From Gammaproteobacteria bacterium (GTDB lineage: Bacteria; Pseudomonadota; Gammaproteobacteria; Xanthomonadales; Wenzhouxiangellaceae): a stretch of DNA of 64,000 nt. Positions 28,485 through 38,649 of the stretch are shown here, piece after piece. How positions within the stretch are numbered: position 1 is the first letter of the stretch; each line of letters begins with the position of its first letter. Below the pieces are notes generated by a model, which saw only the letters and a program-made list of their open reading frames with translations, made no database searches and was not told the origin of the DNA. The translations under genes and the position numbers were made by a program. The stretch lies in contig JAJFKY010000006.1 of the NCBI GenBank assembly GCA_021772975.1, positions 1-64,000 of the forward strand, read 5' to 3'.

Positions 28485-30515
28485 ATGAGTTCAGTTCGTA
28501 AAATTCTGGTCACGGCGGCATTGCCGTATGCCAATGGCCCGATTCATTTAGGGCATATGCTGGAGTATATCCAGACCGATATCTGGGTGCGTTTCCAGCG
28601 CGCACAGGGGCAGCAGGCTTACTTTATCTGGGCCGATGACACGCATGGCACACCCATTATGCTGCATGCCCGCAAGCGCGGCATCAAACCCGAACAGTTG
28701 ATCGCCGAAATGGACGCCGAGCATCAGCGTGACTTTCAGGGCTTTGCTCTGTCTTACGATCATTTTGGCTCCACCCATTCAGCCAGTAACCAGCAACTGG
28801 TGGAACAAATCTGGGCGCGACTGGAAACTGGCGGTTATATCGAAAAACGCACCATTCAGCAGTTTTTCGATATCGAGCGCGGTATGTTTTTGCCTGACCG
28901 TTTTATCAAAGGCACCTGTCCCAAGTGCAAAACGCCTGATCAGTACGGCGATAGCTGCGAGAGCTGTGGCAGCACCTACAGCCCCACCGACCTAATCGAA
29001 CCGCGCTCCGCGGTCAGTGGCACCGCACCGGTGATGAAGGATTCCGAGCATTATTTTTTCAAGCTGGCTGAATTCACCGACATGCTGCAGGACTGGATCA
29101 AAAGTCCCGCGCTGCAGGACGAGGTCCGCAACAAACTGCAGGAGTGGTTTGCCGATGGCCTGCAGAGCTGGGATATCTCGCGTGACGCACCTTATTTCGG
29201 GTTTGTCATTCCCGGCACCACTGACAAATACTTTTATGTCTGGCTGGATGCCCCGGTTGGTTATATGGCCAGCTTTGCTGATTACTGCGAGCAACACCCG
29301 GAACTGGATTTTGAGGCCTGGTGGCAGGCCGACAGTGAGGCCGAACTGTATCACTTTATCGGCAAGGACATCGTGTATTTTCATGCCCTGTTCTGGCCGG
29401 CGATTTTACATGGCGCCGGCTACCGCGCACCGACTGCCGTATTTGCGCATGGCTTCGTTACAGTCAATGGCGCGAAAATGTCCAAATCGCGCGGCACTTT
29501 CATTATGGCGCGGACCTACCTTGAGCATCTGCATCCGGATTATCTGCGTTATTATTTTGCCGCCCGGCTGGGACCGGGACTGGGTGATATCGACCTGAAT
29601 CTGGATGATTTTTTATTGCGGGTCAATGCCGATCTGGTCGGCAAGCTGATCAATATCGCCAGCCGCTGTGCCGGTTTTATTCATAAACTGAATGCCGGCA
29701 GGCTGGCTGACGTGCTGCCCGACGCCGGCATGTATCAGAATTTCCTGGATCAGCAGCCCGCTATTGCCGAGGCGTTTGAGCAGCGCAACTTTCAGTCCGC
29801 GGTGCGGCAGATCATGGCACTCGCTGATCAAGCCAATCAATATCTGGCCGAACACGCCCCCTGGCAGCTCGCCAGGCAGCCTGAACAGCAGTCCGCGGCG
29901 GTGGCCGTCTGCACCCAGGGCATCAACCTGTTCCGGGTACTGATCACCTGGCTGGCGCCGGTCATTCCGGTAACCGCCGAACGTGCGGCCGGCTTTTTGA
30001 ATACGCCGGTGGCCGCCTGGACCGCTTTGCAGCAACCTTTACTGCAACAAACCATTGAGCCTTTTCAGCCACTGCTCAAGCGCATCGAGCAAAGTCAGCT
30101 GGATGCCATCATCAAAGCTTCGGCCGGATCACTGGAACCGAATACAGACAATGCTACTGCCGCGGCACAGGTTAGTCAGACGGACAATGACATGATCAGT
30201 ATTGATGATTTCACCCGGGTCGATTTAAGGATCGCCAGGATTGTCGCGGCCATACAGGTTGAGGGCGCCGACAAGCTGCTGCAACTGACCCTGGATATCG
30301 GTACTGAACAGCGCACGGTGTTTGCGGGTATCAAGAGTGCTTATGACCCTGATCAACTGGTGGGTCGTTTAACCGTCATGGTCGCCAATCTGGCGCCGCG
30401 CAAAATGCGCTTCGGGTTGTCCGAAGGGATGGTGCTGGCCGCCAGTGGCGCCCAGGGCGGTCCTTATCTGCTCAGTCCCGACAGCGGCGCGCAACCGGGT
30501 GATCGAGTCAAATAG
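28485..30515 (+). CDS. metG: Methionine--tRNA ligase
   Basis: Class I aminoacyl-tRNA synthetase. The 676-aa protein has the HIGH-type motif in [18 protein letters not shown], a zinc knuckle with two CxxC pairs (CPKC...CESC), the KMSKS loop in [12 protein letters not shown], an anticodon-binding helical domain, and a C-terminal OB-fold tRNA-binding module (about 570-676; [33 protein letters not shown]). It precedes rnfA by 17 bases and may be transcribed with it. Confidence 0.98.
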   Translation: MSSVRKILVTAALPYANGPIHLGHMLEYIQTDIWVRFQRAQGQQAYFIWADDTHGTPIMLHARKRGIKPEQLIAEMDAEHQRDFQGFALSYDHFGSTHSASNQQLVEQIWARLETGGYIEKRTIQQFFDIERGMFLPDRFIKGTCPKCKTPDQYGDSCESCGSTYSPTDLIEPRSAVSGTAPVMKDSEHYFFKLAEFTDMLQDWIKSPALQDEVRNKLQEWFADGLQSWDISRDAPYFGFVIPGTTDKYFYVWLDAPVGYMASFADYCEQHPELDFEAWWQADSEAELYHFIGKDIVYFHALFWPAILHGAGYRAPTAVFAHGFVTVNGAKMSKSRGTFIMARTYLEHLHPDYLRYYFAARLGPGLGDIDLNLDDFLLRVNADLVGKLINIASRCAGFIHKLNAGRLADVLPDAGMYQNFLDQQPAIAEAFEQRNFQSAVRQIMALADQANQYLAEHAPWQLARQPEQQSAAVAVCTQGINLFRVLITWLAPVIPVTAERAAGFLNTPVAAWTALQQPLLQQTIEPFQPLLKRIEQSQLDAIIKASAGSLEPNTDNATAAAQVSQTDNDMISIDDFTRVDLRIARIVAAIQVEGADKLLQLTLDIGTEQRTVFAGIKSAYDPDQLVGRLTVMVANLAPRKMRFGLSEGMVLAASGAQGGPYLLSPDSGAQPGDRVK

Positions 30516-30532
30516 GCACCGACTGACAGCGC

Positions 30533-31114
30533 ATGGAAACAGCTTTGCTCATTCTGGTCGGCACGGTATTGGCCAATAACTTCGTACTGGCGCGGTTTCT
30601 CGGTCTGTGTCCGTTTCTGGGTGTATCCACCAAACTGGACAGCGCGCTGGGCATGTCGCTGGCCACCTGCTTTGTGCTGACGCTGTCATCGGTGTGCAGC
30701 TATCTCATTTATCAATATGTGCTGCTGCCGCTGGATATTGCTTATCTGTCCACGCTCAGCTTTATTCTGGTGATCGCCGCGCTGGTACAGCTGACCGAAC
30801 TGGCATTGCGGCATTTCAATCCGTTGCTGCATCGCAGCCTGGGTATTTTCCTACCCTTGATTACCAGTAACTGCGCGGTACTGGGGGTGGCTCTACTGAA
30901 TGTGCGTGAACAACACAACCTGTTTGAATCCGCTTTGTTCGGCTTTGGCGCGGCCATCGGTTTTGGTCTGGTATTGCTGGCTTTCGCAGCGCTGCGCGAA
31001 CGGCTGGAGACCGCCGACATACCTTCGGCCTTGCAAGGCGCGCCGATTGCACTGATCACCGCCGGCCTGATGGCAATGGGATTCATGGGTTTTTCCGGGT
31101 TGGCGAATTTATGA
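30533..31114 (+). CDS. rnfA: Rnf electron transport complex subunit RnfA/RsxA
   Basis: Six-helix inner-membrane subunit of the Rnf (ferredoxin:NAD+ oxidoreductase or SoxR-reducing) complex. The 193-aa sequence begins with [28 protein letters not shown], contains [17 protein letters not shown], and has the Cys-containing motifs that hold the intramembrane Fe-S centre with RnfE. First gene of rnfABCDGE, 17 bases after metG. Confidence 0.97.
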   Translation: METALLILVGTVLANNFVLARFLGLCPFLGVSTKLDSALGMSLATCFVLTLSSVCSYLIYQYVLLPLDIAYLSTLSFILVIAALVQLTELALRHFNPLLHRSLGIFLPLITSNCAVLGVALLNVREQHNLFESALFGFGAAIGFGLVLLAFAALRERLETADIPSALQGAPIALITAGLMAMGFMGFSGLANL

Positions 31115-31130
31115 GCAAGCGGCAACCAGC

Positions 31131-31703
31131 ATGTTGACGGCCAGCCTGTATCTGTTGATCCTGGCTGCCAGTGCCGCTGCGGTACTGGTTATGGCGGCCC
31201 GGCACTGGCGCGCCAGGGATGAACAGCTGGTGGATCAGATCAATGCGCTGCTGCCGCAAACCCAGTGCGCGCAATGTACCTATCCGGGTTGCCGACCGTA
31301 TGCCGAAGCAATTGCCAAAGGCGAGGCGGATATTAATCAATGTCCGCCCGGGGGCGAAGCCGGTATCCGGCAGTTGGCGGCGCTGCTGGACGTTGCAGCA
31401 AAACCTCTGAACACCAGTCACGGCGAGCATAAGCCACTGCTGCTGGCAGTGATTGACGAGCAGCGCTGTATTGGCTGCACCTTATGTATCCAGGCCTGTC
31501 CGGTAGACGCCATAGTCGGCGCCGCCAAGCACATGCATACCGTGATTGCCGATGAATGCACCGGTTGTGAATTGTGCCTGCCACCCTGCCCGGTTGACTG
31601 CATTGACCTGGTGCCGGCCTTACCGGACGGGCAGACCGCGCCGCCGGATTATCTCAAATTGACCGCCGAAGCCCGCCAGTTGCAGCGCGAACTGGCCGCA
31701 TGA
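31131..31703 (+). CDS. rnfB: Rnf electron transport complex subunit RnfB/RsxB
   Basis: Ferredoxin-like subunit anchored by one N-terminal helix (about 5-22). A first cluster site, [17 protein letters not shown] followed by a fourth Cys in NQCPPGG, is followed by two [4Fe-4S] ferredoxin motifs, [16 protein letters not shown] and [16 protein letters not shown]. Length 190 aa matches E. coli RsxB. Its stop overlaps the rnfC start. Confidence 0.97.
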   Translation: MLTASLYLLILAASAAAVLVMAARHWRARDEQLVDQINALLPQTQCAQCTYPGCRPYAEAIAKGEADINQCPPGGEAGIRQLAALLDVAAKPLNTSHGEHKPLLLAVIDEQRCIGCTLCIQACPVDAIVGAAKHMHTVIADECTGCELCLPPCPVDCIDLVPALPDGQTAPPDYLKLTAEARQLQRELAA

Positions 31704-33295
31704 GCAGCGTCCCCGCCAGCCGGACCCATGCACCCGGGGAGTTTCTGCATAACTTCCACGGCGGGCTGAAACTGCGCCATTACAAGCGCATGTCATGTCT
31801 GCACCCGGTCACTCGTCCACCGATGCCCGAGCATCTGTCGCTGGCCTTGAAACAGCATGTCGGTGATCGCTCCATCGCCCTGGTCAAACCTGGACAGCAG
31901 GTGTTGAAGGGCGAGGTTCTGGCCAGGCCGGCGAGTGGCTTTGGGGCACTGCTGCACGCGCCCACTTCGGGACGAATTGCCGCCATTGACGAACAACCGG
32001 TGATCAGCCGCCAGCACCCTGTCGATACGTGTATTACGCTGATTCCGGATGACCGCGATGAGTGGCACAGTGACTGTCAGCGGATGATCCCCGACTGGCG
32101 GCAGATGTCAGGTGAGGAATTGCTCAAGCGGATAGCCGATGCCGGGATTGTCGGACTCGGCGGCGCGGTGTTCCCTACCCACCGCAAACTCAAGGGACAC
32201 TGGGCTCAGCCGATCAAGACCTTGATCTTGAACGGCGCGGAGTGTGAGCCTTATATCAGTTGCGACGAAATGTTGATGCGCGAGCACCCCGAGCAGATTC
32301 TGCTGGGCGCACAGATTGTGGCGCGCACACTGGGCACGGTGGAACACATCGTCATTGCGCTGGAAGATCAGATGGGCGAAGTGGAAGATGATTTCAAACG
32401 CGCCCAGCGAATCGTGGATGACCCGCGCATTGCGATCTGCCGGGTACGCAAGATCTATCCGGAAGGCGGCGAACGTCAGTTGATCAAAGTACTGACCGGT
32501 CTTGAGGTGCCCAGCGGCGGCTATCCGCAGCAACTGGGCATCGTGTGCCTGAATGTCGGTACCGCCTGGTCGGTCAAACGGGCGCTGGTTGATCGGGTGC
32601 CGCTGATCGAACGCTATGTCACGGTTACCGGCGCCGTGCAGGAACCGCGTAACTGGCTGACCTTGCTGGGTACGCCGGTGCGGCATCTGATCGAGGCCAG
32701 TGGCGGCCTCCAGCCGCAGGTCAACCGACTGGTGATGGGTGGTCCGGTGATGGGCATGGCGATCAGTGATGACGCCATCAGCGTAACCAAAGGCTTTAAC
32801 TGTCTGCTGGCACTGCGACCGGAGCAGTTACGTGATCCCACGCACAGCATGCCGTGCATCAACTGCAGTGAATGTGTACGCGTGTGCCCGGCTCGATTGA
32901 TGCCACAGCTGCTTTATCACAGTATCCGCACCGGAGACATTCGGCAGACTTCCGAGCTGGCGTTATTTGACTGCATTGAGTGTGGTTGCTGTGATCTGGT
33001 CTGTCCCAGTCATATCCCGCTGACCGAATATTTCCGGCTGGGCAAATCGCAACTGCGCAGCAGCCTGCGTGAACAGCAACGCGCCAGCAAATCCGAACAA
33101 CGCCACCAGGCCCGCAACCAGCGGCTGGAAGCCCAGCAGGCATTGCGTGCGGAGCGCCGTGCGGCCCGGCAACAGGCCGCCGCCGATCAGCAGCAGGCGC
33201 AACAGACGATCGCCGCGGCCCTGGCCAGGGTACGCGGTAAACAGGCCCGCGGCAGCGCGCCACAAGCCGATGACAGTGAGGAGTCCGGGGCATGA
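31700..33295 (+). CDS. rnfC: Rnf electron transport complex subunit RnfC/RsxC
   Basis: Peripheral NADH/FMN-binding subunit, 531 aa. It shows the N-terminal RnfC barrel, the nucleotide-binding [13 protein letters not shown] and [15 protein letters not shown] motifs, the SLBB region, and two [4Fe-4S] motifs, [15 protein letters not shown] and [16 protein letters not shown]. The C-terminal 80 or so residues are Ala/Gln/Arg-rich, as in enterobacterial RsxC but shorter. Overlaps rnfB and rnfD by 4 bases each. Confidence 0.96.
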   Translation: MSSVPASRTHAPGEFLHNFHGGLKLRHYKRMSCLHPVTRPPMPEHLSLALKQHVGDRSIALVKPGQQVLKGEVLARPASGFGALLHAPTSGRIAAIDEQPVISRQHPVDTCITLIPDDRDEWHSDCQRMIPDWRQMSGEELLKRIADAGIVGLGGAVFPTHRKLKGHWAQPIKTLILNGAECEPYISCDEMLMREHPEQILLGAQIVARTLGTVEHIVIALEDQMGEVEDDFKRAQRIVDDPRIAICRVRKIYPEGGERQLIKVLTGLEVPSGGYPQQLGIVCLNVGTAWSVKRALVDRVPLIERYVTVTGAVQEPRNWLTLLGTPVRHLIEASGGLQPQVNRLVMGGPVMGMAISDDAISVTKGFNCLLALRPEQLRDPTHSMPCINCSECVRVCPARLMPQLLYHSIRTGDIRQTSELALFDCIECGCCDLVCPSHIPLTEYFRLGKSQLRSSLREQQRASKSEQRHQARNQRLEAQQALRAERRAARQQAAADQQQAQQTIAAALARVRGKQARGSAPQADDSEESGA

Positions 33296-34323
33296 AATTC
33301 AGCTGGTCCGGCGCACCGCATGTGCCCGCTCAAACCAGTGTCGCCAATGTGATGCTGCAGGTCTTGCTGGCGCTGACGCCCGGGGTCATCGCGCTGAGCT
33401 GGTTCTTTGGTATCGGGGTGTGGATACAGTTGCTGCTGGCGCTGCTGTTCGCCTACGGCCTGGAATATCTGATGCTGCGCTGGCGCAGGCAGCCGGTTAA
33501 GCCCTTTATAACCGACTACTCAGCGGCGGTGACAGCCATGTTATTCGCGGTTTGCATTCCACCCCTGAGTCCCTGGTGGGCCAGTCTGGCCGGCATGCTG
33601 TTCGCGATTGTGATCGCCAAGCATCTGTTTGGCGGACTCGGTCATAACCGTTTCAATCCGGCTATGGTGGGCATGGCCGTGCTGCTGATCAGTTTCCCGC
33701 AGCTGTTCACGCACTGGTCACCGCCACGCGAGCTGGCGGAAGTGCAGCTATCGCTGAGCCAGGTGCTGAGTATTATTTTTACCGGCAACCCGATAGTGAC
33801 CGGCGGCTGGGATGCACTGACACTGGCGACCCCGCTGGATACGCTGCGCACCGGTTCAGCGCGTGGCCTGCTGGTGACCGAGGTGCGGGTGGCACCGATC
33901 TTCGGTACGTTCGGCGGGCTGGGCTGGGAATGGGTGGCCAACTGGTATTTGCTGGGCGGTCTATGGTTGATGTACCGCGGCATTATTCATTGGCGGGTGC
34001 CGGTGGCATTGCTGGCTACGGTGGTGCTGTTGACCACTCCGCTGTACCTGTTCGACCCGGACGCCAATCCGTTACCCCTGCAGCATATCTTCAGCGGCGC
34101 CACGGTGCTGGCCGCCTTTTTCATCGCCACCGATCCGGTCTCGGGCTGCTCAACCCCACGCGGACAGCTGCTGTTCGGCTGCGGGGTGGCCGCGATCACC
34201 CTGGCCATCCGGCGCTGGGGCGCTTACCCGGACGGTGTGGCGTTTGCGATTTTGATCATGAACATGTTTGCCCCCCTGATCGACCGTTATACCCGGCCAC
34301 GGGTATTTGGACATAGTGAATAA
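33292..34323 (+). CDS. rnfD: Rnf electron transport complex subunit RnfD/RsxD
   Basis: Membrane subunit carrying covalent FMN. The 343-aa polytopic protein has the N-terminal WSGAPHVPAQTSVANVML, FGGLGHNRFNPAMVGMA, and the flavinylation motif IFSGATVLAAFFIATDP. Its TAA overlaps the rnfG ATG by one base (TAATG). Confidence 0.96.
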   Translation: MKFSWSGAPHVPAQTSVANVMLQVLLALTPGVIALSWFFGIGVWIQLLLALLFAYGLEYLMLRWRRQPVKPFITDYSAAVTAMLFAVCIPPLSPWWASLAGMLFAIVIAKHLFGGLGHNRFNPAMVGMAVLLISFPQLFTHWSPPRELAEVQLSLSQVLSIIFTGNPIVTGGWDALTLATPLDTLRTGSARGLLVTEVRVAPIFGTFGGLGWEWVANWYLLGGLWLMYRGIIHWRVPVALLATVVLLTTPLYLFDPDANPLPLQHIFSGATVLAAFFIATDPVSGCSTPRGQLLFGCGVAAITLAIRRWGAYPDGVAFAILIMNMFAPLIDRYTRPRVFGHSE

Positions 34324-34976
34324 TGACCGCTGTTGAACCACCAGCTTTCAACTGGCGCGCACTGCTGAGTCTGGCGGTGATCGCTGGTCTGATGGGCGTG
34401 GCGATAGCGGCTATTGTGACCACCACCTCCACCCGCATCGCTGATCAACGCATGGCGGCGCGGCTTGAGCGCCTGACTGAATTACTGCCCCCCGGCAGCT
34501 ACGACAATGCCCTGCATCAGGACATCCTGGTGGTCAATGCGCCCGGCCAGTTTCAATCCGAAGCACCGGTAACCGCTTATCGGGCAAGTCTGGCCGGAGA
34601 GGTGGTCAGTGTTATTTTTGCGTTGACCGCGCATGACGGCTATAACGGCGATATTGACCTGTTGATAGCGATCCACGTGGATGGCAGCCTGCAGGCAGTG
34701 CGGGTGGTGCGCCATCAGGAAACACCGGGCCTGGGCGATCAGGTGGAACTGCGCAAATCTGACTGGCTAAAGCAATTTGATCAGTTGTCGGTGAGCGGAC
34801 TCAGCCATCAGGATTGGCAGTCGCGTAAATACGGTGGCAGATTCGATAACCTGACCGGTGCAACCATCACTGCCTCAGCGGTACTGCGCACCGTCGAGCG
34901 CACCGTTGAATATTTCCAGCAGCAGCGCGACAAGCTGCTGGTGGCGCCGGCCCATCGCGCAGTGAACCAATCATGA
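34323..34976 (+). CDS. rnfG: Rnf electron transport complex subunit RnfG/RsxG
   Basis: Periplasmic covalent-FMN subunit anchored by one helix (about 14-36). The 217-aa protein has the FMN-binding domain with VVRHQETPGLGDQVE, SRKYGGRFDNLTGATITASAV, in which the threonine of TGAT should carry FMN. Overlaps rnfD by one base and rnfE by four. Confidence 0.96.
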   Translation: MTAVEPPAFNWRALLSLAVIAGLMGVAIAAIVTTTSTRIADQRMAARLERLTELLPPGSYDNALHQDILVVNAPGQFQSEAPVTAYRASLAGEVVSVIFALTAHDGYNGDIDLLIAIHVDGSLQAVRVVRHQETPGLGDQVELRKSDWLKQFDQLSVSGLSHQDWQSRKYGGRFDNLTGATITASAVLRTVERTVEYFQQQRDKLLVAPAHRAVNQS

Positions 34977-35677
34977 GCACACCGGACACCATAACCGGCC
35001 AGGCGATCTGGCGACAGGGACTGTTAAGCAGTAATCCGGCATTGCTGCAGCTACTGGGCCTGTGCCCGCTGCTGGCCATCAGCAATACCCTGGTGAATGC
35101 AATTGGTCTGGGGATTGCGACTCTGCTGACGGTACTGCTGACCAACACGCTGGTCTCACTGCTGCGGCCGATACTGTATTACGAAATACGCATTCCGGTG
35201 TTTGTGATTATCATCGCCGGTCTGGTTACCATCATTGAACGGTTGATGGAGGCTTGGTTATTTGACCTGTATCAGACCCTGGGCATTTTCGTGCCCTTGA
35301 TTGTTACCAACTGCCTGATCCTGGCCCGTGCCGAGGCATTTGCCGCTCGTCAGCGCTTACCGGCTGCAATGCTGGACGGGCTGGCGATGGGCTGTGGTTT
35401 TCTGCTGGCGCTGATGCTGCTGGGGGCCAGCCGTGAGTTGCTGGGCTATGGGACCCTGCTGGCCGACAGCCAATTGCTGCTGGGCCCGGACAGTCCTGAT
35501 CTGACGCTGCGTTTAAGTCCGGCCGGGTACCAGTTTCTACTGTTCAGCCTGCCACCCGGGGCTTTTTTGCTGCTGGGTCTGCTGGTCGCGGTATTCAGAT
35601 CCTGGGTCAGCCGCCGCACCGCGGTCGGACAGCATTCCAGCATAGCAACTGAGACAACCACTGAATCTGCCCCATGA
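34973..35677 (+). CDS. rnfE: Rnf electron transport complex subunit RnfE/RsxE
   Basis: Integral membrane partner of RnfA, 234 aa with about six helices. It contains NPALLQLLGLCPLLAISNT, EIRIPVFVIIIAGLVTIIE and VPLIVTNCLILARAEAFAAR. The stop overlaps the nth start by four bases, completing rnfABCDGE-nth in the E. coli order. Confidence 0.96.
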   Translation: MSTPDTITGQAIWRQGLLSSNPALLQLLGLCPLLAISNTLVNAIGLGIATLLTVLLTNTLVSLLRPILYYEIRIPVFVIIIAGLVTIIERLMEAWLFDLYQTLGIFVPLIVTNCLILARAEAFAARQRLPAAMLDGLAMGCGFLLALMLLGASRELLGYGTLLADSQLLLGPDSPDLTLRLSPAGYQFLLFSLPPGAFLLLGLLVAVFRSWVSRRTAVGQHSSIATETTTESAP

Positions 35678-36315
35678 ATCAGCATAAACGCAATGCCATG
35701 TTTGCCCGCTGGCAGGCACAGAACCCCCACCCGGAGACCGAACTTAATTACCGCAATCCGTTTGAATTGCTGATTGCGGTAATGCTCTCAGCCCAGGCAA
35801 CCGATATTGCCGTCAATAAAGTCACCCGGCGGTTATTTGCCAAGGCGCGAACCCCGGCCAGCATTCTGGCGCTGGGCGAGGCGGGGCTGAAACCTTATCT
35901 ACGCACCCTGGGTCTGTTCAACAGTAAAACCAAACACGTCCTGGCTACCTGTGAGCTACTGCTGCAGCGGCATGCCGGCGAGGTACCGGCTGAACGTCAG
36001 GCGCTGGAGGCACTACCCGGGGTAGGACGCAAAACCGCTAATGTGGTGCTGAACTGTGCTTTCGGCGAACCCACCATGGCAGTCGACACGCATATCTTCC
36101 GGGTCGCTAACCGAACCGGCCTGGCACCCGGTAAAACGCCGCTGGCGGTGGAACGCGGCTTGCTTAAAAATGTTGCAGAATGTTACCTTCAGCACGCGCA
36201 TCACTGGCTGATTCTACATGGGCGCTACTGCTGCAAAGCGCGTAAGCCATTGTGTTATGAATGCATAATCAATGACTTGTGCGAGTTCAAATCAAAAACC
36301 AGACAACCTGAATAA
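35674..36315 (+). CDS. nth: Endonuclease III (DNA glycosylase/AP lyase)
   Basis: Removes oxidised pyrimidines in base excision repair. The 213-aa protein has the helix-hairpin-helix with catalytic Lys (LPGVGRKTANVVLN), the catalytic Asp in VDTHIFRVANR, and a C-terminal [4Fe-4S] loop with Cys spacing C-x6-C-x2-C-x5-C (CKARKPLCYECIINDLC). Coupled to rnfE, as in E. coli. Confidence 0.97.
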   Translation: MNQHKRNAMFARWQAQNPHPETELNYRNPFELLIAVMLSAQATDIAVNKVTRRLFAKARTPASILALGEAGLKPYLRTLGLFNSKTKHVLATCELLLQRHAGEVPAERQALEALPGVGRKTANVVLNCAFGEPTMAVDTHIFRVANRTGLAPGKTPLAVERGLLKNVAECYLQHAHHWLILHGRYCCKARKPLCYECIINDLCEFKSKTRQPE

Positions 36316-36375
36316 CTGAATGTTGACCGTATTGTTGCAACCATTCATCCTATGTTTAGCGAACTGATGCAATAT

Positions 36376-36407
36376 ATTCGACGTGCCAGAGGTCTTATGC
36401 GTCGAAT
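36376..36407. promoter_or_regulatory. Candidate operator 1 upstream of the hvf-type operon
   Basis: ATTCGACG (36376-36383) and CGTCGAAT (36400-36407) form a perfect 8-bp inverted repeat with a 16-base spacer, about 145 bases before the precursor gene. A related palindrome lies nearer the start. No regulator gene is adjacent, and the binding protein is unknown. Confidence 0.45.
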
Positions 36408-36475
36408 GTTGTGATTAGCCTTTAACACTGGCAAATATCAATCTGCTATCGTTAAGTCGGCTGGTCAATCAAGTT

Positions 36476-36493
36476 TTCGACATTTTGTCGGAA
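36476..36493. promoter_or_regulatory. Candidate operator 2 upstream of the hvf-type operon
   Basis: TTCGACA and TGTCGGAA face each other across three T bases (CGACA at 36478-36482, TGTCG at 36486-36490). The half-site TTCGAC also occurs twice in the upstream operator candidate. Its position about 60 bases before the ATG fits a promoter-overlapping site. Confidence 0.45.
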
Positions 36494-36550
36494 TATACAG
36501 GTTCAGGGCAACGACCCCGGACTTTTATGTGTAACTGGAGGATATTATTC

Positions 36551-36886
36551 ATGAATACTCGTAAGTTAATTGTTGCTCCTATTGCTGCTGCTGTCGGCAC
36601 AGCTTTCATTGGTTCCGCCGCTATTGCTGCTGACCAGGATGCTCTGTTTGGTGCCATCGATCTGGATCAGGGCTACATGGTAGCTGGCGAAGGCCACGAC
36701 AAAGATGCTGAAGGATCTTGCGGCGAAGGCTCCTGTGGCGGTGACGACGCTGAAGGCTCCTGCGGCGAAGACGGTGAAGGCTCTTGCGGCGAAGGCGACC
36801 ACGACGAAGAAGGTTCTTGTGGTGAAGGCTCTTGCGGCGAAGAAGAAGGCTCTTGTGGCGAAGGCTCCTGTGGTGGTTCCGTATAA
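36551..36886 (+). CDS. hvfA: HvfA/bufferin-like Cys-rich secreted RiPP precursor
   Basis: A 111-aa precursor with a Sec-type signal peptide (residues 1 to about 27, ending AIAA before DQDALF), a short acidic segment, then eight EGSCG motifs with cysteines at 57, 62, 71, 79, 90, 95, 102 and 107. There are no other cysteines. In Haemophilus influenzae, HvfA carries EGKCG-type motifs whose cysteines are converted by HvfB/HvfC into copper-binding heterocycle/thioamide groups; by analogy each EGSCG is a likely modification site. The ATG at 36551 has GGAGG about 10 bases upstream; the reading frame is open further 5' but without a signal-like start. The DUF692 and DUF2063 genes follow directly. Copper binding here is inference. 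Confidence 0.88.
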   Translation: MNTRKLIVAPIAAAVGTAFIGSAAIAADQDALFGAIDLDQGYMVAGEGHDKDAEGSCGEGSCGGDDAEGSCGEDGEGSCGEGDHDEEGSCGEGSCGEEEGSCGEGSCGGSV

Positions 36887-36919
36887 CGACCATTAAGCTA
36901 AGCTAAGTCATGACTAGCT

Positions 36920-37819
36920 ATGCGTCCTGACAACACCGCCCGGCACTTTCCGGTGACGGGTGCAGGACTCGGTTTGCGGCGGGCTCTTTTGAGCCCGCTT
37001 GCTCATCCGGATAACTTTGAGGCCATGGCGCCGATTTCTTTTCTGGAAGTCGCACCGGAAAACTGGATCAACGTAGGCGGTCGCCTGGGCCGGATTTTTC
37101 GCGAATACACTGAACGATTTCCTTTTGTTACCCATGGTCTGTCGTTGTCCATCGGCGGCCCCGAGCCTTTAGACGAAACCTTTGTCCGCAAGGTAGGCCA
37201 GTTTCTGGACCAGCACGACATCCGTTTTTACAGCGACCATCTCAGCTATTGCAGCGATGAAGGTCACTTATACGATTTAATGCCCATTCCGTTCACCGAA
37301 CAGGCCATCCACTATGTGGCCGAACGGGTGCAGCGGGTACAGGATATTCTCGGTCGCCAGATTGCGATTGAAAATGTGTCCTATTACGCGGCGCCAGGTC
37401 AGCAGATCAGCGAGCTTGATTTTGTCACCGGCGTCATTCAGCAGGCGGACTGCAAATTACTGCTGGATATCAACAATATTTATGTCAATAGCGTGAATCA
37501 TCGCTATGACCCGATCAAATTCCTGCAGGCCTTACCGGGCGAGCGGATTGCCTATGCCCATATCGCCGGCCACTATAACGAGGCTGACGATCTGATTATT
37601 GACACCCACGGCGCGGATGTGATTCCCGACGTGTGGGATTTGCTGGAAGTGGCCTATCAAAGTTTTGGTGTGTTCCCTACCCTGCTGGAGCGCGATTTTA
37701 ATATTCCCGCGCTGGATATCCTGTTAGGTGAAGTGCAGCATATCGCCGATCTGCAGGCCAAGTATCAATCCCGGCCGATAGCAGCGGCCAAACTGGAAAG
37801 CATGCAGCAGTATGGCTGA
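36920..37819 (+). CDS. hvfB: DUF692/MNIO multinuclear iron oxidative enzyme (HvfB-like)
   Basis: A 299-aa TIM-barrel enzyme of the DUF692 (MbnB/HvfB/BufB) family, which uses two or three iron ions to modify cysteines in RiPP precursors. Candidate metal ligands and family motifs are FLEVAPENW (42-49), THGLSLSIGG (His72), SDHLSY (His107), IENVSYY (Glu151), LLDINNIYVN (Asp183), AHIAGH (His214), DTHGADV (His230) and LLERDFNIP (Glu257). It begins 33 bases after the precursor gene and overlaps the next gene by 8 bases. Its substrate is inferred to be the EGSCG precursor. Confidence 0.93.
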   Translation: MRPDNTARHFPVTGAGLGLRRALLSPLAHPDNFEAMAPISFLEVAPENWINVGGRLGRIFREYTERFPFVTHGLSLSIGGPEPLDETFVRKVGQFLDQHDIRFYSDHLSYCSDEGHLYDLMPIPFTEQAIHYVAERVQRVQDILGRQIAIENVSYYAAPGQQISELDFVTGVIQQADCKLLLDINNIYVNSVNHRYDPIKFLQALPGERIAYAHIAGHYNEADDLIIDTHGADVIPDVWDLLEVAYQSFGVFPTLLERDFNIPALDILLGEVQHIADLQAKYQSRPIAAAKLESMQQYG

Positions 37820-38603
37820 GTCCAGCAAGAGTAGCGACGACACAACTGATTTTCGGAATATCCAGAGACAGTTCACCGCACATCTGAGAAACCCCGCGCA
37901 AAACCCCGCGCCCGCCAATCTGGAAGACCGCCGCATGGCTATTTACCGGCGGCTGGTATTCGGCAATCTGAAAAGCCTGCTGGGTTCACGTTTTAAGGTC
38001 TGTAAAGCACTGCTGGGTGAAGACGCCTGGAACCATACCATTCGTGATTTTTTGATCAAACATCGCGCCACTACCCCGCTATTCCCTGAACTGGGTCGTG
38101 AGTTTCTGCAATACCTTCAGGAGCATCGCGATGCTGGTGATCAGCAACTACCCTTCCTGCTGGAACTGGCGCACTATGAATGGGTTGAATCGGCCTTGCG
38201 CAATGATGAAGCTGACCCCGATCAAATCAAACTTGAGCCTGAACCCGATCTGCGCGATGGCGTGCCGGTATTGTCTCCGCTGGCCTGGCTATTGGGTTAC
38301 AGTTGGCCTGTGCACCGCATCCGCCCGGAATTCATTCCTACCGAAAAGCCCCCGCAGCCGACCTGGCTGATGGTCTACCGCAACCGCAAAGAACGTATTT
38401 CCTTTATGCAATTGAAACCCGCAACAGCAAGATTGTGTCAGCTGCTGCAAGATAATCCCGAACAATCAGGTCACCTGATACTGCAACAGTTTGCCGCCGA
38501 AATTGGCCGCGAGGATGACGAGAAAGTCATCCAGGCCGGTTATGAGCAGCTACTGTCGCTGCAACAAAAAGGTATAATCCTGGGAACACTGGCCGCCAGA
38601 TAA
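37812..38603 (+). CDS. hvfC: DUF2063 RiPP partner protein (HvfC-like)
   Basis: A 263-aa protein with an N-terminal DUF2063 domain (FTAHLRNPAQNPAPANLEDR, RRLVFGNLKSLLGSRFKVCK, LLGEDAWNHTIRDFLIKHRA, then PFLLELAHYEWVE) and a C-terminal part rich in beta strands and helices. In DUF692 systems this partner binds the precursor leader and brings it to the oxidase. It overlaps the hvfB stop by 8 bases. Confidence 0.9.
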   Translation: MAESSKSSDDTTDFRNIQRQFTAHLRNPAQNPAPANLEDRRMAIYRRLVFGNLKSLLGSRFKVCKALLGEDAWNHTIRDFLIKHRATTPLFPELGREFLQYLQEHRDAGDQQLPFLLELAHYEWVESALRNDEADPDQIKLEPEPDLRDGVPVLSPLAWLLGYSWPVHRIRPEFIPTEKPPQPTWLMVYRNRKERISFMQLKPATARLCQLLQDNPEQSGHLILQQFAAEIGREDDEKVIQAGYEQLLSLQQKGIILGTLAAR

Positions 38604-38649
38604 CCGGAACCAGTTCAGCTCAAAACAGATACATCGGGAGTAGTACATT

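Noticed and set aside
36705-36896. Lys/Ala-rich frame overlapping the Cys-rich precursor
   Set aside because: It is the +1-type shadow of the EGSCG repeat; the signal peptide and ribosome site belong to the other frame.
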